From: Candidatus Eiseniibacteriota bacterium
Lineage (GTDB): Bacteria; Orphanbacterota; Orphanbacteria; Orphanbacterales; Orphanbacteraceae
Direction: 5' to 3'
DNA length: 64,000 nt
Assembly (NCBI GenBank): GCA_024276995.1
Contig: JAJRWB010000044.1
Location: forward strand, 1-64,000
The notes beneath the pieces are model-generated. The model had not been told where the DNA came from. It saw nothing but the letters and a program-made list of their open reading frames with translations, and ran no database searches. The position numbers were made by a program, and so were the translations under genes. Below, one piece after another: positions 48,642-57,952 of the stretch; position 1 is the first letter of the stretch, and every line of letters begins with the position of its first letter.

Positions 48642-50678
48642 TTATGTCTGATCGAGTTGGGCGACCACACCGGTTAGTTCACTTCCGGTCGAACGCAACC
48701 TCTCGCCGGTCTCGGCGAGTCTGTCGGCCGCCGCCTTGACCTCGCGGGCGTTGGTGCTGACCGCGGCGATATCGCTCGAGACGCACTGGGATACTTCGGC
48801 CGCCTGGGCGACATTCTGGGTCATATCGGAAACACCGCTCGCCGCCTGCGCCACGTTCCCCGCGATGTCCCGCGTCGTGACACTCTGCTCCTGGACCGCC
48901 GTCGCGATGGTCGCTACGATCTCGTTCACCTCGTTGATCACCGAATCGATCGCGGCGATCTCGGCCACGGTGCACTCGGTCGAGTTTTGGATCGCTTCGA
49001 TCTTTCGCCGGATATCCTCGGTGGCGCTGTTCGTCTGTTTGGCCAATTCCTTCACTTCGCTCGCCACCACGGCGAATCCCTTGCCCGCTTCTCCCGCGCG
49101 CGCCGCCTCGATCGTCGCGTTGAGCGCGAGTAGTTTCGTCTGTTCCGCGATCTCGACGATCGTTTCGATCACCTTGCTGATCTCGCGGGCCGCCTTTCCC
49201 AGCTCACTCACCTTGCTCGAGGCGGTCGAGACGCTCTGAACCGCGTTCGTCGCCACCTTTCGCGCCTGCTCCGAGTTCTGGGCGATCTCGGCCACGGTGC
49301 TGGACATCTCCTCGGTGGCCGTCGCCACGGCACTGATGTTCTCCTTCGACTGGATCGCCGTGCTCGCCACCGTGCTCATGGTGACGCTCATCTCCTCGGC
49401 CGCAGCGGCCACCGAGCCCGCCTGCTCGGCGATGCTGCCCGCCTTCTCATTCACTTCCGTCGAAAGCCCTCCCACGTCGTCCACGACGTCGCCGAGCACC
49501 GCCACGCCCTCTCCCACGCCGCGCAGTACCCGTTTCTGCTTCGATATGTCTACAACGGTCTTCAGGGCGCCGATCAGTTTTCCCTTTGCGTCCTTCAAGG
49601 GAGCTGCGGTGTAAAGAATCGGCAGGTTCAGCGAGTCGGGATCGACGACCGTTTCGGCGGTGAAGATCCTGTCGTCCCGCATCGCCAGGCCGCACGCACA
49701 GTCGCCCGTCCCGCAGTGGGGCGTCTTGTAGAGGTCGTAGCACTTCATCCCGATGACCTCCTCGGGTGTCTTCCCCGCGATCCCGGCGCCGGCGGGATTG
49801 ACATATACGATATTGTAATCCCGGTCCATCGCCAGCACGGGGGAGGGGATGCGGTTCAGGAGATCCATCTTTCTCCGAGAATCCTCTTCTGAAATGCCCA
49901 AGTCGGTCACCGTGCGAACGAGCCGCTCGGCGAGTCGCCCGATCTCATCTTTCTGGTCGATCTCGAGGCTCGCCCGGAAATTGCCCGACGCCACTTCTTC
50001 AACGAACCGCATGCTTTTCACGATCGGTTCCACGATCCATCGCCGGATCGACCAGAAGGTGAAGCCGGCGATCATCAGCTCGGCGAGAAAGAAAGCGAGG
50101 GCGCTCTTCCTACCCGCCGCCAGCTTGGATTTCGAGGACTCTTCGAACATCTTCACCGCTTTGTCCATTTCGCCGCGAAGAACCGTGTTTCGGTCGAGAA
50201 CGTACTGCAGTCCGTCCGACGGTTCACCCCCGGCGGCACCGGACGCCATGACGCGGGCGAGGTTCCTTCGGAACGGTTCCCACTCACGGTCGACCTTGTC
50301 GAGTTGCGCTAGGATCGCCGGATCGGAGCAGCCCGGAAGAGGCTCCGTGAACCGCCCCCCTCCCAGGGGAACCGCACCCCCGGAGATCAGCGCCTTCAAG
50401 GCGGCATCGAATTGCCCCATCGCCGTCTCGCACTCTTCCCGAGCGGCCTCCGCCTGTTCCAGCCGACCGATTCGCGTACTATAGCGATAAACCATCGCCG
50501 CCTTCGTCATCGCCTGGGTAAGCATCCGCTGTCGGCCCGCCATGTTGATCACGACCGAATCGTACCGCTGGATGGAATCCAGCCGGTAGGAGTTGAAGAG
50601 AACACCTCCCAGGAGCATGACGAACAAGCCGCACAAGGCGACGATCTTCCACTGTATCGACAGGTTTTTCCAGCTCAT
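48642..50678 (-). CDS. Methyl-accepting chemotaxis protein with PilJ-type sensor and PAS domain
   Basis: A 678-residue receptor. A first membrane helix (about 9-30) is followed by a periplasmic PilJ-type nitrate/nitrite-sensor-like domain carrying [11 protein letters not shown], a second helix near 190-210, HAMP (to about 265), a PAS domain (about 275-390) with a Cys-rich stretch [12 protein letters not shown], and a cytoplasmic methyl-accepting hairpin with the CheA/CheW-contact tip [22 protein letters not shown]. The ATG at 50678 has GGGGAGCG upstream; the longer frame is not supported. PilJ receptors serve pilus-linked chemotaxis, suggesting a link to the pil locus. Ligand unknown. Confidence 0.92.
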   Translation of the reverse strand: MSWKNLSIQWKIVALCGLFVMLLGGVLFNSYRLDSIQRYDSVVINMAGRQRMLTQAMTKAAMVYRYSTRIGRLEQAEAAREECETAMGQFDAALKALISGGAVPLGGGRFTEPLPGCSDPAILAQLDKVDREWEPFRRNLARVMASGAAGGEPSDGLQYVLDRNTVLRGEMDKAVKMFEESSKSKLAAGRKSALAFFLAELMIAGFTFWSIRRWIVEPIVKSMRFVEEVASGNFRASLEIDQKDEIGRLAERLVRTVTDLGISEEDSRRKMDLLNRIPSPVLAMDRDYNIVYVNPAGAGIAGKTPEEVIGMKCYDLYKTPHCGTGDCACGLAMRDDRIFTAETVVDPDSLNLPILYTAAPLKDAKGKLIGALKTVVDISKQKRVLRGVGEGVAVLGDVVDDVGGLSTEVNEKAGSIAEQAGSVAAAAEEMSVTMSTVASTAIQSKENISAVATATEEMSSTVAEIAQNSEQARKVATNAVQSVSTASSKVSELGKAAREISKVIETIVEIAEQTKLLALNATIEAARAGEAGKGFAVVASEVKELAKQTNSATEDIRRKIEAIQNSTECTVAEIAAIDSVINEVNEIVATIATAVQEQSVTTRDIAGNVAQAASGVSDMTQNVAQAAEVSQCVSSDIAAVSTNAREVKAAADRLAETGERLRSTGSELTGVVAQLDQT

Positions 50679-50763
50679 TGCATTCGCTCCCCGCGGCCGA
50701 TTCGCGCCGCCTTTGAGTAAAGTCGCGGACCGGTTTCCACCCCGGCCGGGAACCGCTTCGACG

Positions 50764-51189
50764 TCATGAACCATCCTTCCGTCCGATAATCCGCTCTACA
50801 TTCAGCACGGCAATCAGTTCCTTCTCCGTTCTGTGCACACCCGATAAGTATCGCCCCACACTGTCGTCGATATGGGGGGGTGGCGGCTCCAGGCCGGCGG
50901 TATCCGCTTCGGCTATGTCATCGACGCTGTCCACGAGCAGGCCCGTGTCCCCCTCGCCGGTTCGAACCACGATGATCCGCCCATCCTTGTCGGTCTTCCG
51001 CGGTTCCAGGCCGAGAATCCGCCTGACGTCGATTACATTGACGATCTCCCCCCTGAGGTTGATCACCCCGCAAACATGTTCGGGGGCGAGACGGACACCG
51101 GTAATCTCGAGGTTCCGGTTGATCTCCCGCACCAACGTCGTATCGATCCCGCACTTGATATCGCCTACATTGAAGACGGCATATTTCAC
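50764..51189 (-). CDS. cheW: Chemotaxis coupling protein CheW
   Basis: A 141-residue protein of one CheW fold that links receptors to CheA. Visible are the opening [14 protein letters not shown], the [23 protein letters not shown] core (quoted as [14 protein letters not shown]) and the LLVDSVDDI strand. The GTG start at 51189 is supported by GGAAGGAACGAT and by the normal length; the open frame to 52104 contains the receiver remnant and CheA shadow. It lies between cheA and the receptor gene. Confidence 0.93.
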   Translation of the reverse strand: MKYAVFNVGDIKCGIDTTLVREINRNLEITGVRLAPEHVCGVINLRGEIVNVIDVRRILGLEPRKTDKDGRIIVVRTGEGDTGLLVDSVDDIAEADTAGLEPPPPHIDDSVGRYLSGVHRTEKELIAVLNVERIIGRKDGS

Positions 51190-51263
51190 ATCGTTCCTTC
51201 CGTCCGTGTGGAGCGCCGACTCCACGGCTACGCCCCTTTGGGTATGCATGACGCCGATTCGAC

Positions 51264-51366
51264 GCCCCCGGGTCATCCCAACCCCGTCCATCACCGGCAT
51301 CTCGATATCGGTGAGAACGAAGCCGATTCCGCCCGGGCGTTTCCCGAGGCGTCCGACCTCTTCCCC
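51264..51366 (-). pseudogene. Remnant of a CheA C-terminal receiver domain, out of frame
   Basis: In the cheW frame upstream of cheW the sequence reads EEVGRLGKRPGG, then FVLTDIEMPVMDGVGMTR, the unmistakable phospho-acceptor region of a response-regulator receiver. In the cheA frame the preceding codons (EADTVVAG) fit the start of the same helix. Moving by one base within GGGG at 51363-51366 joins them. The first acidic pair and everything after MTR are missing, so the domain is a degenerate relic even if the shift is a sequencing error. Confidence 0.6.
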
Positions 51367-54083
51367 GCAACGACCGTATCGGCTTCCTCCGACGAGACGA
51401 TGAAAGACCGCGATTTGCGGCACACGGCATCGTGCGGATCGAGAAGAAGGGTGATCGCGCCGTCGATGATGATCGAACCGAAGACGCCGGGCCGGCGGTG
51501 GGTGACCTCGTCCAGATGGAGGGGAACTTCCCGGATGTCCAACACCTTGGAAACGAGGATTCCCGCTTCCCGATCGCCGCTGCGGAAGATGACGACATGG
51601 AGCGGACCGGTCTCTTCCCGGGATACGCCGTCGATTCGATGCTCCACCGCCAAGAGTGAAAGGGAACCGCCTTTGAATTGCATGACCCGTCTTCCCCCGA
51701 CCGTTTCGATGTTTGATGGAAGAATTTTCTCTATCCGCTCGACGAGAACGAGGGGGATCGCGAAACGTCCTCCCCGGTCGGTCTCGACGATCAGAAGGTC
51801 GCGTGCATCGACCCGGTCGCCGGATTCGGCGCGCGACGGCTCCGCCCGTTCCTTTTCGACCGATTCGGCGGTATCGACCCGGATTCTCTGCCCGATTCCG
51901 AAGACGTCGAGAATGAGCGCCACGTGTCCATCCCCCAGGATCGTCGACCCCGCGTAGATCCGGCAGTTCCTCAACTGGTTCCCGAGGGGTTTCACGACGA
52001 TCTCGGCCGAATCGAGCAGGCTCTCCACCACGAGGCCGTAGCGGAATCCGCCCGCAGCGACAACCACGATGTTCACCGCCCCGCCGCCATCCCGCCGGGG
52101 GCATGGGAGTCGCTCCGGCGCCATTGCGCCGTCGCCGCGCCCGACGTTCTTCTCGATGGCACCGGCCAGGCGCTCGACGATCGGTCCCGTATCGTCATCC
52201 TCGGCGCCCGGTCCCCGGCGGTTCTCCGTCGTTCCCACCACCGATTCGAGCACGTCCCGAAGATCGACAAGGGGGAGCAACTCGCCGCGAAGCCGCATTA
52301 CCGGGGCGCCCCCCACTTCCTCGACTCTTTCCCCCACCTCGCCCGCCGGGATGCGGACGAGTTCCACCAAATTCACCTGGGGAACAGCGAAATATTCCCT
52401 GCCGACGGATACGAGAAGACTCGGTATGATCGCGAGTGTGAGCGGAAGGGTGATGCTGACGGTCGTTCCCTCCCCCCGAACGGACTCGATATCGATTACG
52501 CCGCCGAGCTTCGCGAGGTTGGAGTGCACGACATCCATGCCTACCCCACGGCCTGAGACGTCGGTCACCGCGCCGGCTGTGGAAAACCCGGGCGTGAAAA
52601 TGATTCGTGTCACCGCCCTTTCGGTCATCTTGGCGAGCTGTTCTCGCGTGTAAAGGCCCATGGCCAGGGCCTCTTCCCGGACACAGTCCACGTCGATTCC
52701 GGCGCCGTCGTCGATGATCTCGATGAGAACCTGTCCCGCCCGGTGCGCGGCGCGCAGCCGAAGCGTGCCGGTTTCCGGTTTGTTCGCCGCGCGGCGGCGC
52801 TCGGGCGATTCGATACCGTGATCGACCGAATTCCGAATCAGGTGGGTGAGCGGGTCGTTGATCGCCTCGACGATCGTCTTGTCGAGTTCGACGTCGGTCC
52901 CTTCAAGAACAAGCTCGATCTTCTTGCCGAGCTTGCGCGATAGATCGCGTACCACCCGCTGGAACTTATTGAACACGATCCCGATCGACTGCATACGGAT
53001 CGTCATGATCGCATCCTGGAGTTCGGTGGTGACCTGATCCATCCGCTGCGATACGGTTTCGAGAGAATCGAGATCCCCGCGGGCGACCCGTTGGAGAAGC
53101 TGGTTCCTTGCGAGCACGAGTTCCCCGGCGAGGTTCATCAGCCGATCGATTATCCCGACCTGCACGCGTAGGCTCCCTTCACCCTGACGCGAACCGGGAC
53201 GGGTCTTCCCGGATGCGACGGCGGTGGGTCTTCGCGCCGGCACGTGAGGCGGGGCGGGCATCGTCGAAGGGAGCGGCGGCGGCGGCGTCTCCCCGCCACG
53301 TTCCTGCTTTCGTGGAACGGTGTGAATCCGGCCCGTATCGATCTCGAGTGCTTCGGCCAGACGCTCTCTCTCGAACTTCGTGGAGACGAGTGCGTAGAAC
53401 GCGTTGGAAACTTCTCTCCCGCTCGAATCGGAAGCGCCCGTCTTCTCCCCGACGAACCTGCCGTCGATCACCGTGCACACACCGCTCAGATCCGCGAGAA
53501 GGTTGTTCGATGAGGAGGGTCGACGCGGAAGTTCTCCGGGCGGGTCGAACTCCAGAAGGTAGACGTGATCCCCGCCGTTCACGGCTTTCGCGGCCTGATC
53601 GATCTCGAACTCGCTGGTCATGAAGATCGACCGGCCGTCGGGCAGGAAGACTTCGATTCTCCGCTCATCCGTTCCTTTGCGGTTCCCATTCAGATGGCCC
53701 GCCAGCGCCTTCGCCAGGTCGTCAAGCTGCCCCGAAACATCGAACTCGTCGAGTACCGTGATGTTGTTCAGCATCCCGGTCAGAAGGTCGGCGCTCTTCA
53801 GGAGGGTGCTGATTGTCGGCGGATCGGGCGTCATCTCGCCGTTTCTCATCAGACCGAGCAGATTCTCCATCCCGTGGGCGAGGTCCTTGATCTTATCGAA
53901 GCCCAAGAACCCGGCCCCCCCCTTGATCGAATGCACCGCCCGGAACATTGCGTTGATCCGTTCGGCGTCGATGTTCGTTCCCGCCTGCTCGAGGGTGAGG
54001 AGATCGGCCTCGATGCCGTCAAGATGCTCGTGCGATTCGTCCAGGAAGACCCGAACGACTTCGTCGTCCGAAGCGACACCCAT
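51291..54083 (-). CDS. cheA: Chemotaxis histidine kinase CheA with two CheW-like domains
   Basis: A 930-residue kinase. The HPt domain (about 1-110) carries phospho-His51 in AVHSIKGG; a second regulatory segment and Pro-rich linker follow; the dimerisation domain (about 300-370) leads to the ATPase with H-box-like HLIRNSVDHGIE, DDGAGID, GFSTA and GRGVGMDVV. Two CheW-like regulatory domains (about 525-720, with a long acidic insert, and 745-880) end the conserved part. The last 25 residues run out of frame relative to a receiver relic, so the ancestor was a CheA-receiver hybrid. Start ATG 54083 follows AAAGGAG. First gene of the chemotaxis operon. Confidence 0.93.
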   Translation of the reverse strand: MGVASDDEVVRVFLDESHEHLDGIEADLLTLEQAGTNIDAERINAMFRAVHSIKGGAGFLGFDKIKDLAHGMENLLGLMRNGEMTPDPPTISTLLKSADLLTGMLNNITVLDEFDVSGQLDDLAKALAGHLNGNRKGTDERRIEVFLPDGRSIFMTSEFEIDQAAKAVNGGDHVYLLEFDPPGELPRRPSSSNNLLADLSGVCTVIDGRFVGEKTGASDSSGREVSNAFYALVSTKFERERLAEALEIDTGRIHTVPRKQERGGETPPPPLPSTMPAPPHVPARRPTAVASGKTRPGSRQGEGSLRVQVGIIDRLMNLAGELVLARNQLLQRVARGDLDSLETVSQRMDQVTTELQDAIMTIRMQSIGIVFNKFQRVVRDLSRKLGKKIELVLEGTDVELDKTIVEAINDPLTHLIRNSVDHGIESPERRRAANKPETGTLRLRAAHRAGQVLIEIIDDGAGIDVDCVREEALAMGLYTREQLAKMTERAVTRIIFTPGFSTAGAVTDVSGRGVGMDVVHSNLAKLGGVIDIESVRGEGTTVSITLPLTLAIIPSLLVSVGREYFAVPQVNLVELVRIPAGEVGERVEEVGGAPVMRLRGELLPLVDLRDVLESVVGTTENRRGPGAEDDDTGPIVERLAGAIEKNVGRGDGAMAPERLPCPRRDGGGAVNIVVVAAGGFRYGLVVESLLDSAEIVVKPLGNQLRNCRIYAGSTILGDGHVALILDVFGIGQRIRVDTAESVEKERAEPSRAESGDRVDARDLLIVETDRGGRFAIPLVLVERIEKILPSNIETVGGRRVMQFKGGSLSLLAVEHRIDGVSREETGPLHVVIFRSGDREAGILVSKVLDIREVPLHLDEVTHRRPGVFGSIIIDGAITLLLDPHDAVCRKSRSFIVSSEEADTVVAGKRSDASGNARAESASFSPISRCR

Positions 54084-54446
54084 CGCCCTGTTCTCCTTTC
54101 GCCGTTTCAACCGGGAGAGGGATCCACAAGAGTCGACACACCGGCCCGGCGGCCGGAAGGTTCCGCTTTTCGGTCGGCGGACCCGGAAGTCGCTCGACCC
54201 CGATCGCGCTACCCGTGAACGGGTTATCGGATGGTTGATTGGGTTTCGTTAGACTATCCCACGCGGATCGGTGTCGAGATTCCCGGAATCGAACCATTCG
54301 TGATCGGTTGGGCGGGGCTAACGTGGGACGCCTTCCCTGCCGAAACAGGGCACAGGGTAGTTTTGAAGCGCTCCGCTCCGTTCGATCGGCCCGAATGGGC
54401 CGCATGCGGATCGTCGAGACGCGGGCAACAGCATGAGAGGTGTGTC
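54084..54446 (+). promoter_or_regulatory. Divergent intergenic region between cheA and the HPt gene
   Basis: 363 bases without a gene; it must hold the promoters of the chemotaxis operon (minus) and the HPt gene (plus), though I see no good -35/-10 pair for either. It contains a perfect 13-base palindrome GATTCC-C-GGAATC (54278-54290), a possible operator, and a hairpin CGGCCC-GAAT-GGGCCG (54387-54402) in the likely HPt leader. Confidence 0.4.
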
Positions 54447-54854
54447 ATGAGAGATGGGAGATTCTCCGGCATCTGGACGGATGAAGATTTACCGGATCCG
54501 GAGACAACGGAATTCGAATCGGATTCCCATAATCTGTTCAGCCCGGATGAGCTGTCCGATCTCCTCCAGGAATTCGCGGACTTGACGACCGAAGCTCTGG
54601 AAGAGATCGAGAGTTTCGCCCTGGCCTACGAAGCGAATGATTACAGCGCGGAAGATGCCGGCGAAATCAAGAGACGGCTCCATTCGATCAAGGGGTCGGC
54701 CGCGAATCTCGGCGCCGCGGGGATCGCGGAGATCTGCCACGAAGCCGAGACGGCCTTCGAAGGGATGGAGCCTGCGAGACATACGGACATGCTCCTGCGA
54801 GTGAAGGATTGGATCATCGCCTCTCTCGATGGCCTGGTGGCGAGGGTTTCCTGA
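54447..54854 (+). CDS. Stand-alone histidine phosphotransfer (HPt) protein
   Basis: A 135-residue cytoplasmic protein with an acidic N-terminus and a four-helix HPt domain, phospho-His79 in RRLHSIKGSAANLG. HPt proteins relay phosphate between kinases and receivers; some act as phosphate sinks. The ATG at 54447 has GAGAGGTG upstream; the open frame to 54231 is not conserved-looking. It is divergent from cheA, whose own HPt has a similar HSIKGGAGFLG motif, so it may interact with the same receivers. Confidence 0.87.
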   Translation: MRDGRFSGIWTDEDLPDPETTEFESDSHNLFSPDELSDLLQEFADLTTEALEEIESFALAYEANDYSAEDAGEIKRRLHSIKGSAANLGAAGIAEICHEAETAFEGMEPARHTDMLLRVKDWIIASLDGLVARVS

Positions 54855-54911
54855 CCGAACCGACCATACCCGCCTGCCGCCGGTGGGGATCTCTTCTCCC
54901 TTTCGGTCAGG
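54849..54911. repeat. Inverted repeat spanning the convergent HPt/nuoN gap
   Basis: CCTGACCGAA (54849-54858) and its exact complement TTCGGTCAGG (54902-54911) flank the convergent ends of the HPt gene and nuoN, each arm containing one gene's TGA stop region. Loop of 43 bases. It could act as a bidirectional terminator; no T runs are present. Confidence 0.35.
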
Positions 54912-56391
54912 GGAGCGCCGCGGCGGCCGACCCGACCCAGTGAAGGAGCGCGGGCACGCCGGGAAGGGAGCCGATATTCGGCAGGCAGCCGAACCAGATC
55001 AGGAGCACCACCGCCGCGAGCGACGCGACACGGAGCGAGAGGGCGTCATCCACACGAACCGGGGTATCGGTATCGCGCATGTAGAAGACGACCACCGGAC
55101 GCAAATAATAGTACACCGATAAAGCGCTGTTCAGCACCGCCACGACGACGAGAGGGGTGAGGCCCCTGTGCACGGCGCCGCTGAACAGGAGGTACTTCCC
55201 GAAGAAGCCGGCCGTCGGCGGGATGCCGGCGAGGGAGAAGAGAAAGACCGCCATGGCGATTCCGAGGAAGGGCCGGCGGAACCCGATCCCGGCATAGCGT
55301 TCCACGCCGGTCACCTCGCGCCCCTTATCCCGCGTCGAGAGGGCGATCACCACGGTGAACGCGCCGGTGGTCATCAGGAGATAGGCGAAGAGATAGTAGA
55401 GAATCCCCTTGGCGTCGACGGCGCCGCTCCCCGGTATCAACCCGAGAAGAAGATACCCCGCGTGGGCGATCGACGAGTAGGCGAGCATCCTTTTGATGTT
55501 CGTCTGCGTGAGGGCGCACACGTTGCCGAGGGTCATCGTCATCACCGCGAGCCACGGGAGGATCTTCGCCGCGTTCTCGCCGGTCAGAATATGCGCGAAG
55601 GGGTTCGCCGCCCCGCCGGCGAGGGAGAAGATCCTCAGCAACGCCCCGAACGTGGCGATCTTCACCGATGTCGCCATGAACGACGTGATCGGCGTCGGGG
55701 CGCCGTCGTAGACGTCGGGCGCCCACATGTGGAACGGCACCGCCGCCATCTTGAAGAGAAATCCGGTGAGCACGAGGAACGCCCCCGCTGTCGCGAGGAG
55801 GGGATCGCCTCCCGTCATCGCCGCCATGTTGATCGTCCCTGTGGCGCCGAACAGGAGCGCCGCACCGTAGAGAAGAATCGCCGAGGAGAAGGATCCGAGA
55901 AGGAAGTACTTGAGCGCCGCTTCGCCCGAACGGTCGTCCCCCCTGTTGTACCCGCTGAGCACATAGAGAGGTATCGACATCAGCTCGAGGGCGAGAAACA
56001 GGACGAGAAGGTTCGTGGTCGAAACGAAAAGGACCATGCCCGAAAGGGAAAAGAGAATGAGGCCGTAATACTCGGCGCGGTTCCTTCCTTCCCTCCTGAG
56101 AACAGGAGGCGAAACGATCAGCGCGAACAGGCCGCTGAGCAGAAGCATGCCGCCGAGAAAAGCGCTCATCCTGTCGGCCACGACGGCACCGTCCCATAGC
56201 TCGATCCCCTTCTCGAGGTCGAGGAGGGGGAAAAGTTTCCAGAACGCGAGCACCAAGAAGAGCGCAGCGAAGAGCGCGCCCCGCTTCGACCGCCAGGCGC
56301 CCGCCAGGGAGACCACCGTCCCGCCCGCAGCGAGAAGGATGAACGGTATGGCGGCGCGAAGCATATCACCCGTAACGAGGGGCGGATTCAT
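54907..56391 (-). CDS. nuoN: NADH-quinone oxidoreductase subunit N
   Basis: A 494-residue antiporter-like membrane subunit of complex I with about 14 helices, the family's conserved Lys/Pro-broken helix region (AALKYFLLGSFSSAILLYG) and KMAAVPFHMWAPDVYDGAPTP (quoted in part: FHMWAPDVYDGAP). It forms one of the proton channels. Start ATG 56391 has CGGAGGAACAG upstream. Last gene of the nuo operon, one base after nuoM. Confidence 0.96.
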   Translation of the reverse strand: MNPPLVTGDMLRAAIPFILLAAGGTVVSLAGAWRSKRGALFAALFLVLAFWKLFPLLDLEKGIELWDGAVVADRMSAFLGGMLLLSGLFALIVSPPVLRREGRNRAEYYGLILFSLSGMVLFVSTTNLLVLFLALELMSIPLYVLSGYNRGDDRSGEAALKYFLLGSFSSAILLYGAALLFGATGTINMAAMTGGDPLLATAGAFLVLTGFLFKMAAVPFHMWAPDVYDGAPTPITSFMATSVKIATFGALLRIFSLAGGAANPFAHILTGENAAKILPWLAVMTMTLGNVCALTQTNIKRMLAYSSIAHAGYLLLGLIPGSGAVDAKGILYYLFAYLLMTTGAFTVVIALSTRDKGREVTGVERYAGIGFRRPFLGIAMAVFLFSLAGIPPTAGFFGKYLLFSGAVHRGLTPLVVVAVLNSALSVYYYLRPVVVFYMRDTDTPVRVDDALSLRVASLAAVVLLIWFGCLPNIGSLPGVPALLHWVGSAAAALP

Positions 56392-56392
56392 G

Positions 56393-57937
56393 TCACTGTT
56401 CCTCCGGAGCCGGAGCGTGCTGTGTCCCGTCACCGTCGTAACCGACCGGCGACATCACTTCCGTCACGCCCGCCCTTTCGAGCTGGCGGGCCACCGATTT
56501 TTCCATCCTGTCGAGAAGGGGCGCCGGGTGCACCCCGAGGAGAACGATCCCGGCGACGAGGGGAAGCAGAACGACAAACTCCCTCAGCGACAGGTCGCTC
56601 ATCTTCCGGTTCGCTTCCGACGTGACCGGCCCGAAGAAGACGCGCCTCACCATCCAGAGCATATAGACCGCTCCGAAGATCACGCCCGTCGCCGCGGCCG
56701 CGGCGTAGAGGGGGGACGTGCGGAACGCACCGACGAGGACGAGGAATTCGCCGACGAAACCGCTCATGCCGGGAAGTCCGATCGCCCCGAGGGTGACGAT
56801 GAGGAACATGGTGCTGTAAAGCGGCATCGTTCGGGCGATACCGCCGTAGTCGGCGATCTTGCGCGTATGTCGCCGTTCGTAGATCACCCCCACGAGGAGG
56901 AAGAGCGCGGCCGCGGTGAGGCCGTGGCTGATCATGGTGAACATCCCCCCCTGGGCGCCGACCACGGTGAACGTGAAAAGGCCGAGCATGGCGAAACCGA
57001 GATGGGAGATCGACGAATAAGCGACCAGCTTCTTGATGTCGTCCTGCACCATCGCCACGAGGGCGGCGTAGACGATGCTCACAATGGCGAGCACGGCGAT
57101 GAGGGGGGCGGCGTAGTGGACCGCATCCGGGAAAAGAGGCATGGCGAACCGGAGGAAACCGTACGTTCCCATCTTGAGAAGCACCCCGGCGAGGATAGCG
57201 CTCGCCGGCGTGGGCGCCTCGACGTGGGCGTCCGGAAGCCAAGTGTGCAGCGGGAAGACGGGAACCTTCACGGCGAAGGCGAGGGCGAACGCCGCGAAGA
57301 GGAGAATCTGGCGATCGAAGGGGATCGCCAGGCCGAGGACGTCCTGGAAATCGAAAGAGAGCCGTCCGCCGTGCACGCCGGCGGCGTACTTCACGAGGAA
57401 GAGAATCGCCACGAGCATGAGGAGCGACCCGATCATGGTGTAGATCATGAACTTCACGGCGGCGTACACCTTCCGCGGTCCGCCCCAGATCCCGATGAGA
57501 AAGACCATCGGGATGAGCATCAGCTCCCAGAAGACGTAGAAGAGGAATAGGTCGAGCGCCAGGAAGGCGCCGAGCATCCCGGTCTGCAAGAGGAGGTAGA
57601 AAAAGGAGAATTCCTTCACCCTCGCATCGATCGAGTTCCAAGCGGAAAGGTAGACGATCGGCGCGAGGAATGTGGTGAGGAGCACCAGGAAGAGGGAGAT
57701 GCCGTCCACGCCGAGGTGATAGCCGATTCCGAACGCGCCGATCCAGATCGCCTTTTCGGCGAACTCGAACGATCCGTCGCCGACAAAACCGGGAAGGAGC
57801 CGGAGCGAGAGGGCGAAGAGAAGGAGCGTCACCGCGAAGGAGAAGACGCGGATCGCCTTATGCGCCTTCCCCGGCATGGCGAGGACGATGAGCGCCCCGG
57901 CGAGGGGAAGAAAAATCAGCTGGGATAGCAGGCCCAC
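56393..57937 (-). CDS. nuoM: NADH-quinone oxidoreductase subunit M
   Basis: A 514-residue antiporter-like subunit with about 14 helices. Conserved features include FYVFWELMLIPMVFLIG (FWELMLIPM), VKVPVFPLHTWLPDAHVEAPT (FPLHTWLPDAH) and AYSSISHLGF. The GTG start at 57937 has GGAGACGG upstream. It pumps protons in the membrane arm. Sits between nuoL and nuoN with 15- and 1-base gaps. Confidence 0.97.
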   Translation of the reverse strand: MGLLSQLIFLPLAGALIVLAMPGKAHKAIRVFSFAVTLLLFALSLRLLPGFVGDGSFEFAEKAIWIGAFGIGYHLGVDGISLFLVLLTTFLAPIVYLSAWNSIDARVKEFSFFYLLLQTGMLGAFLALDLFLFYVFWELMLIPMVFLIGIWGGPRKVYAAVKFMIYTMIGSLLMLVAILFLVKYAAGVHGGRLSFDFQDVLGLAIPFDRQILLFAAFALAFAVKVPVFPLHTWLPDAHVEAPTPASAILAGVLLKMGTYGFLRFAMPLFPDAVHYAAPLIAVLAIVSIVYAALVAMVQDDIKKLVAYSSISHLGFAMLGLFTFTVVGAQGGMFTMISHGLTAAALFLLVGVIYERRHTRKIADYGGIARTMPLYSTMFLIVTLGAIGLPGMSGFVGEFLVLVGAFRTSPLYAAAAATGVIFGAVYMLWMVRRVFFGPVTSEANRKMSDLSLREFVVLLPLVAGIVLLGVHPAPLLDRMEKSVARQLERAGVTEVMSPVGYDGDGTQHAPAPEEQ

Positions 57938-57952
57938 TTCCGTCTCCTGTCC

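Noticed and set aside
51264-51400. Programmed frameshift making a CheA-receiver fusion
   Set aside because: The receiver lacks its acidic pair and its C-terminal half, so even a shifted product would not be functional; GGGG alone is a weak slippery site.
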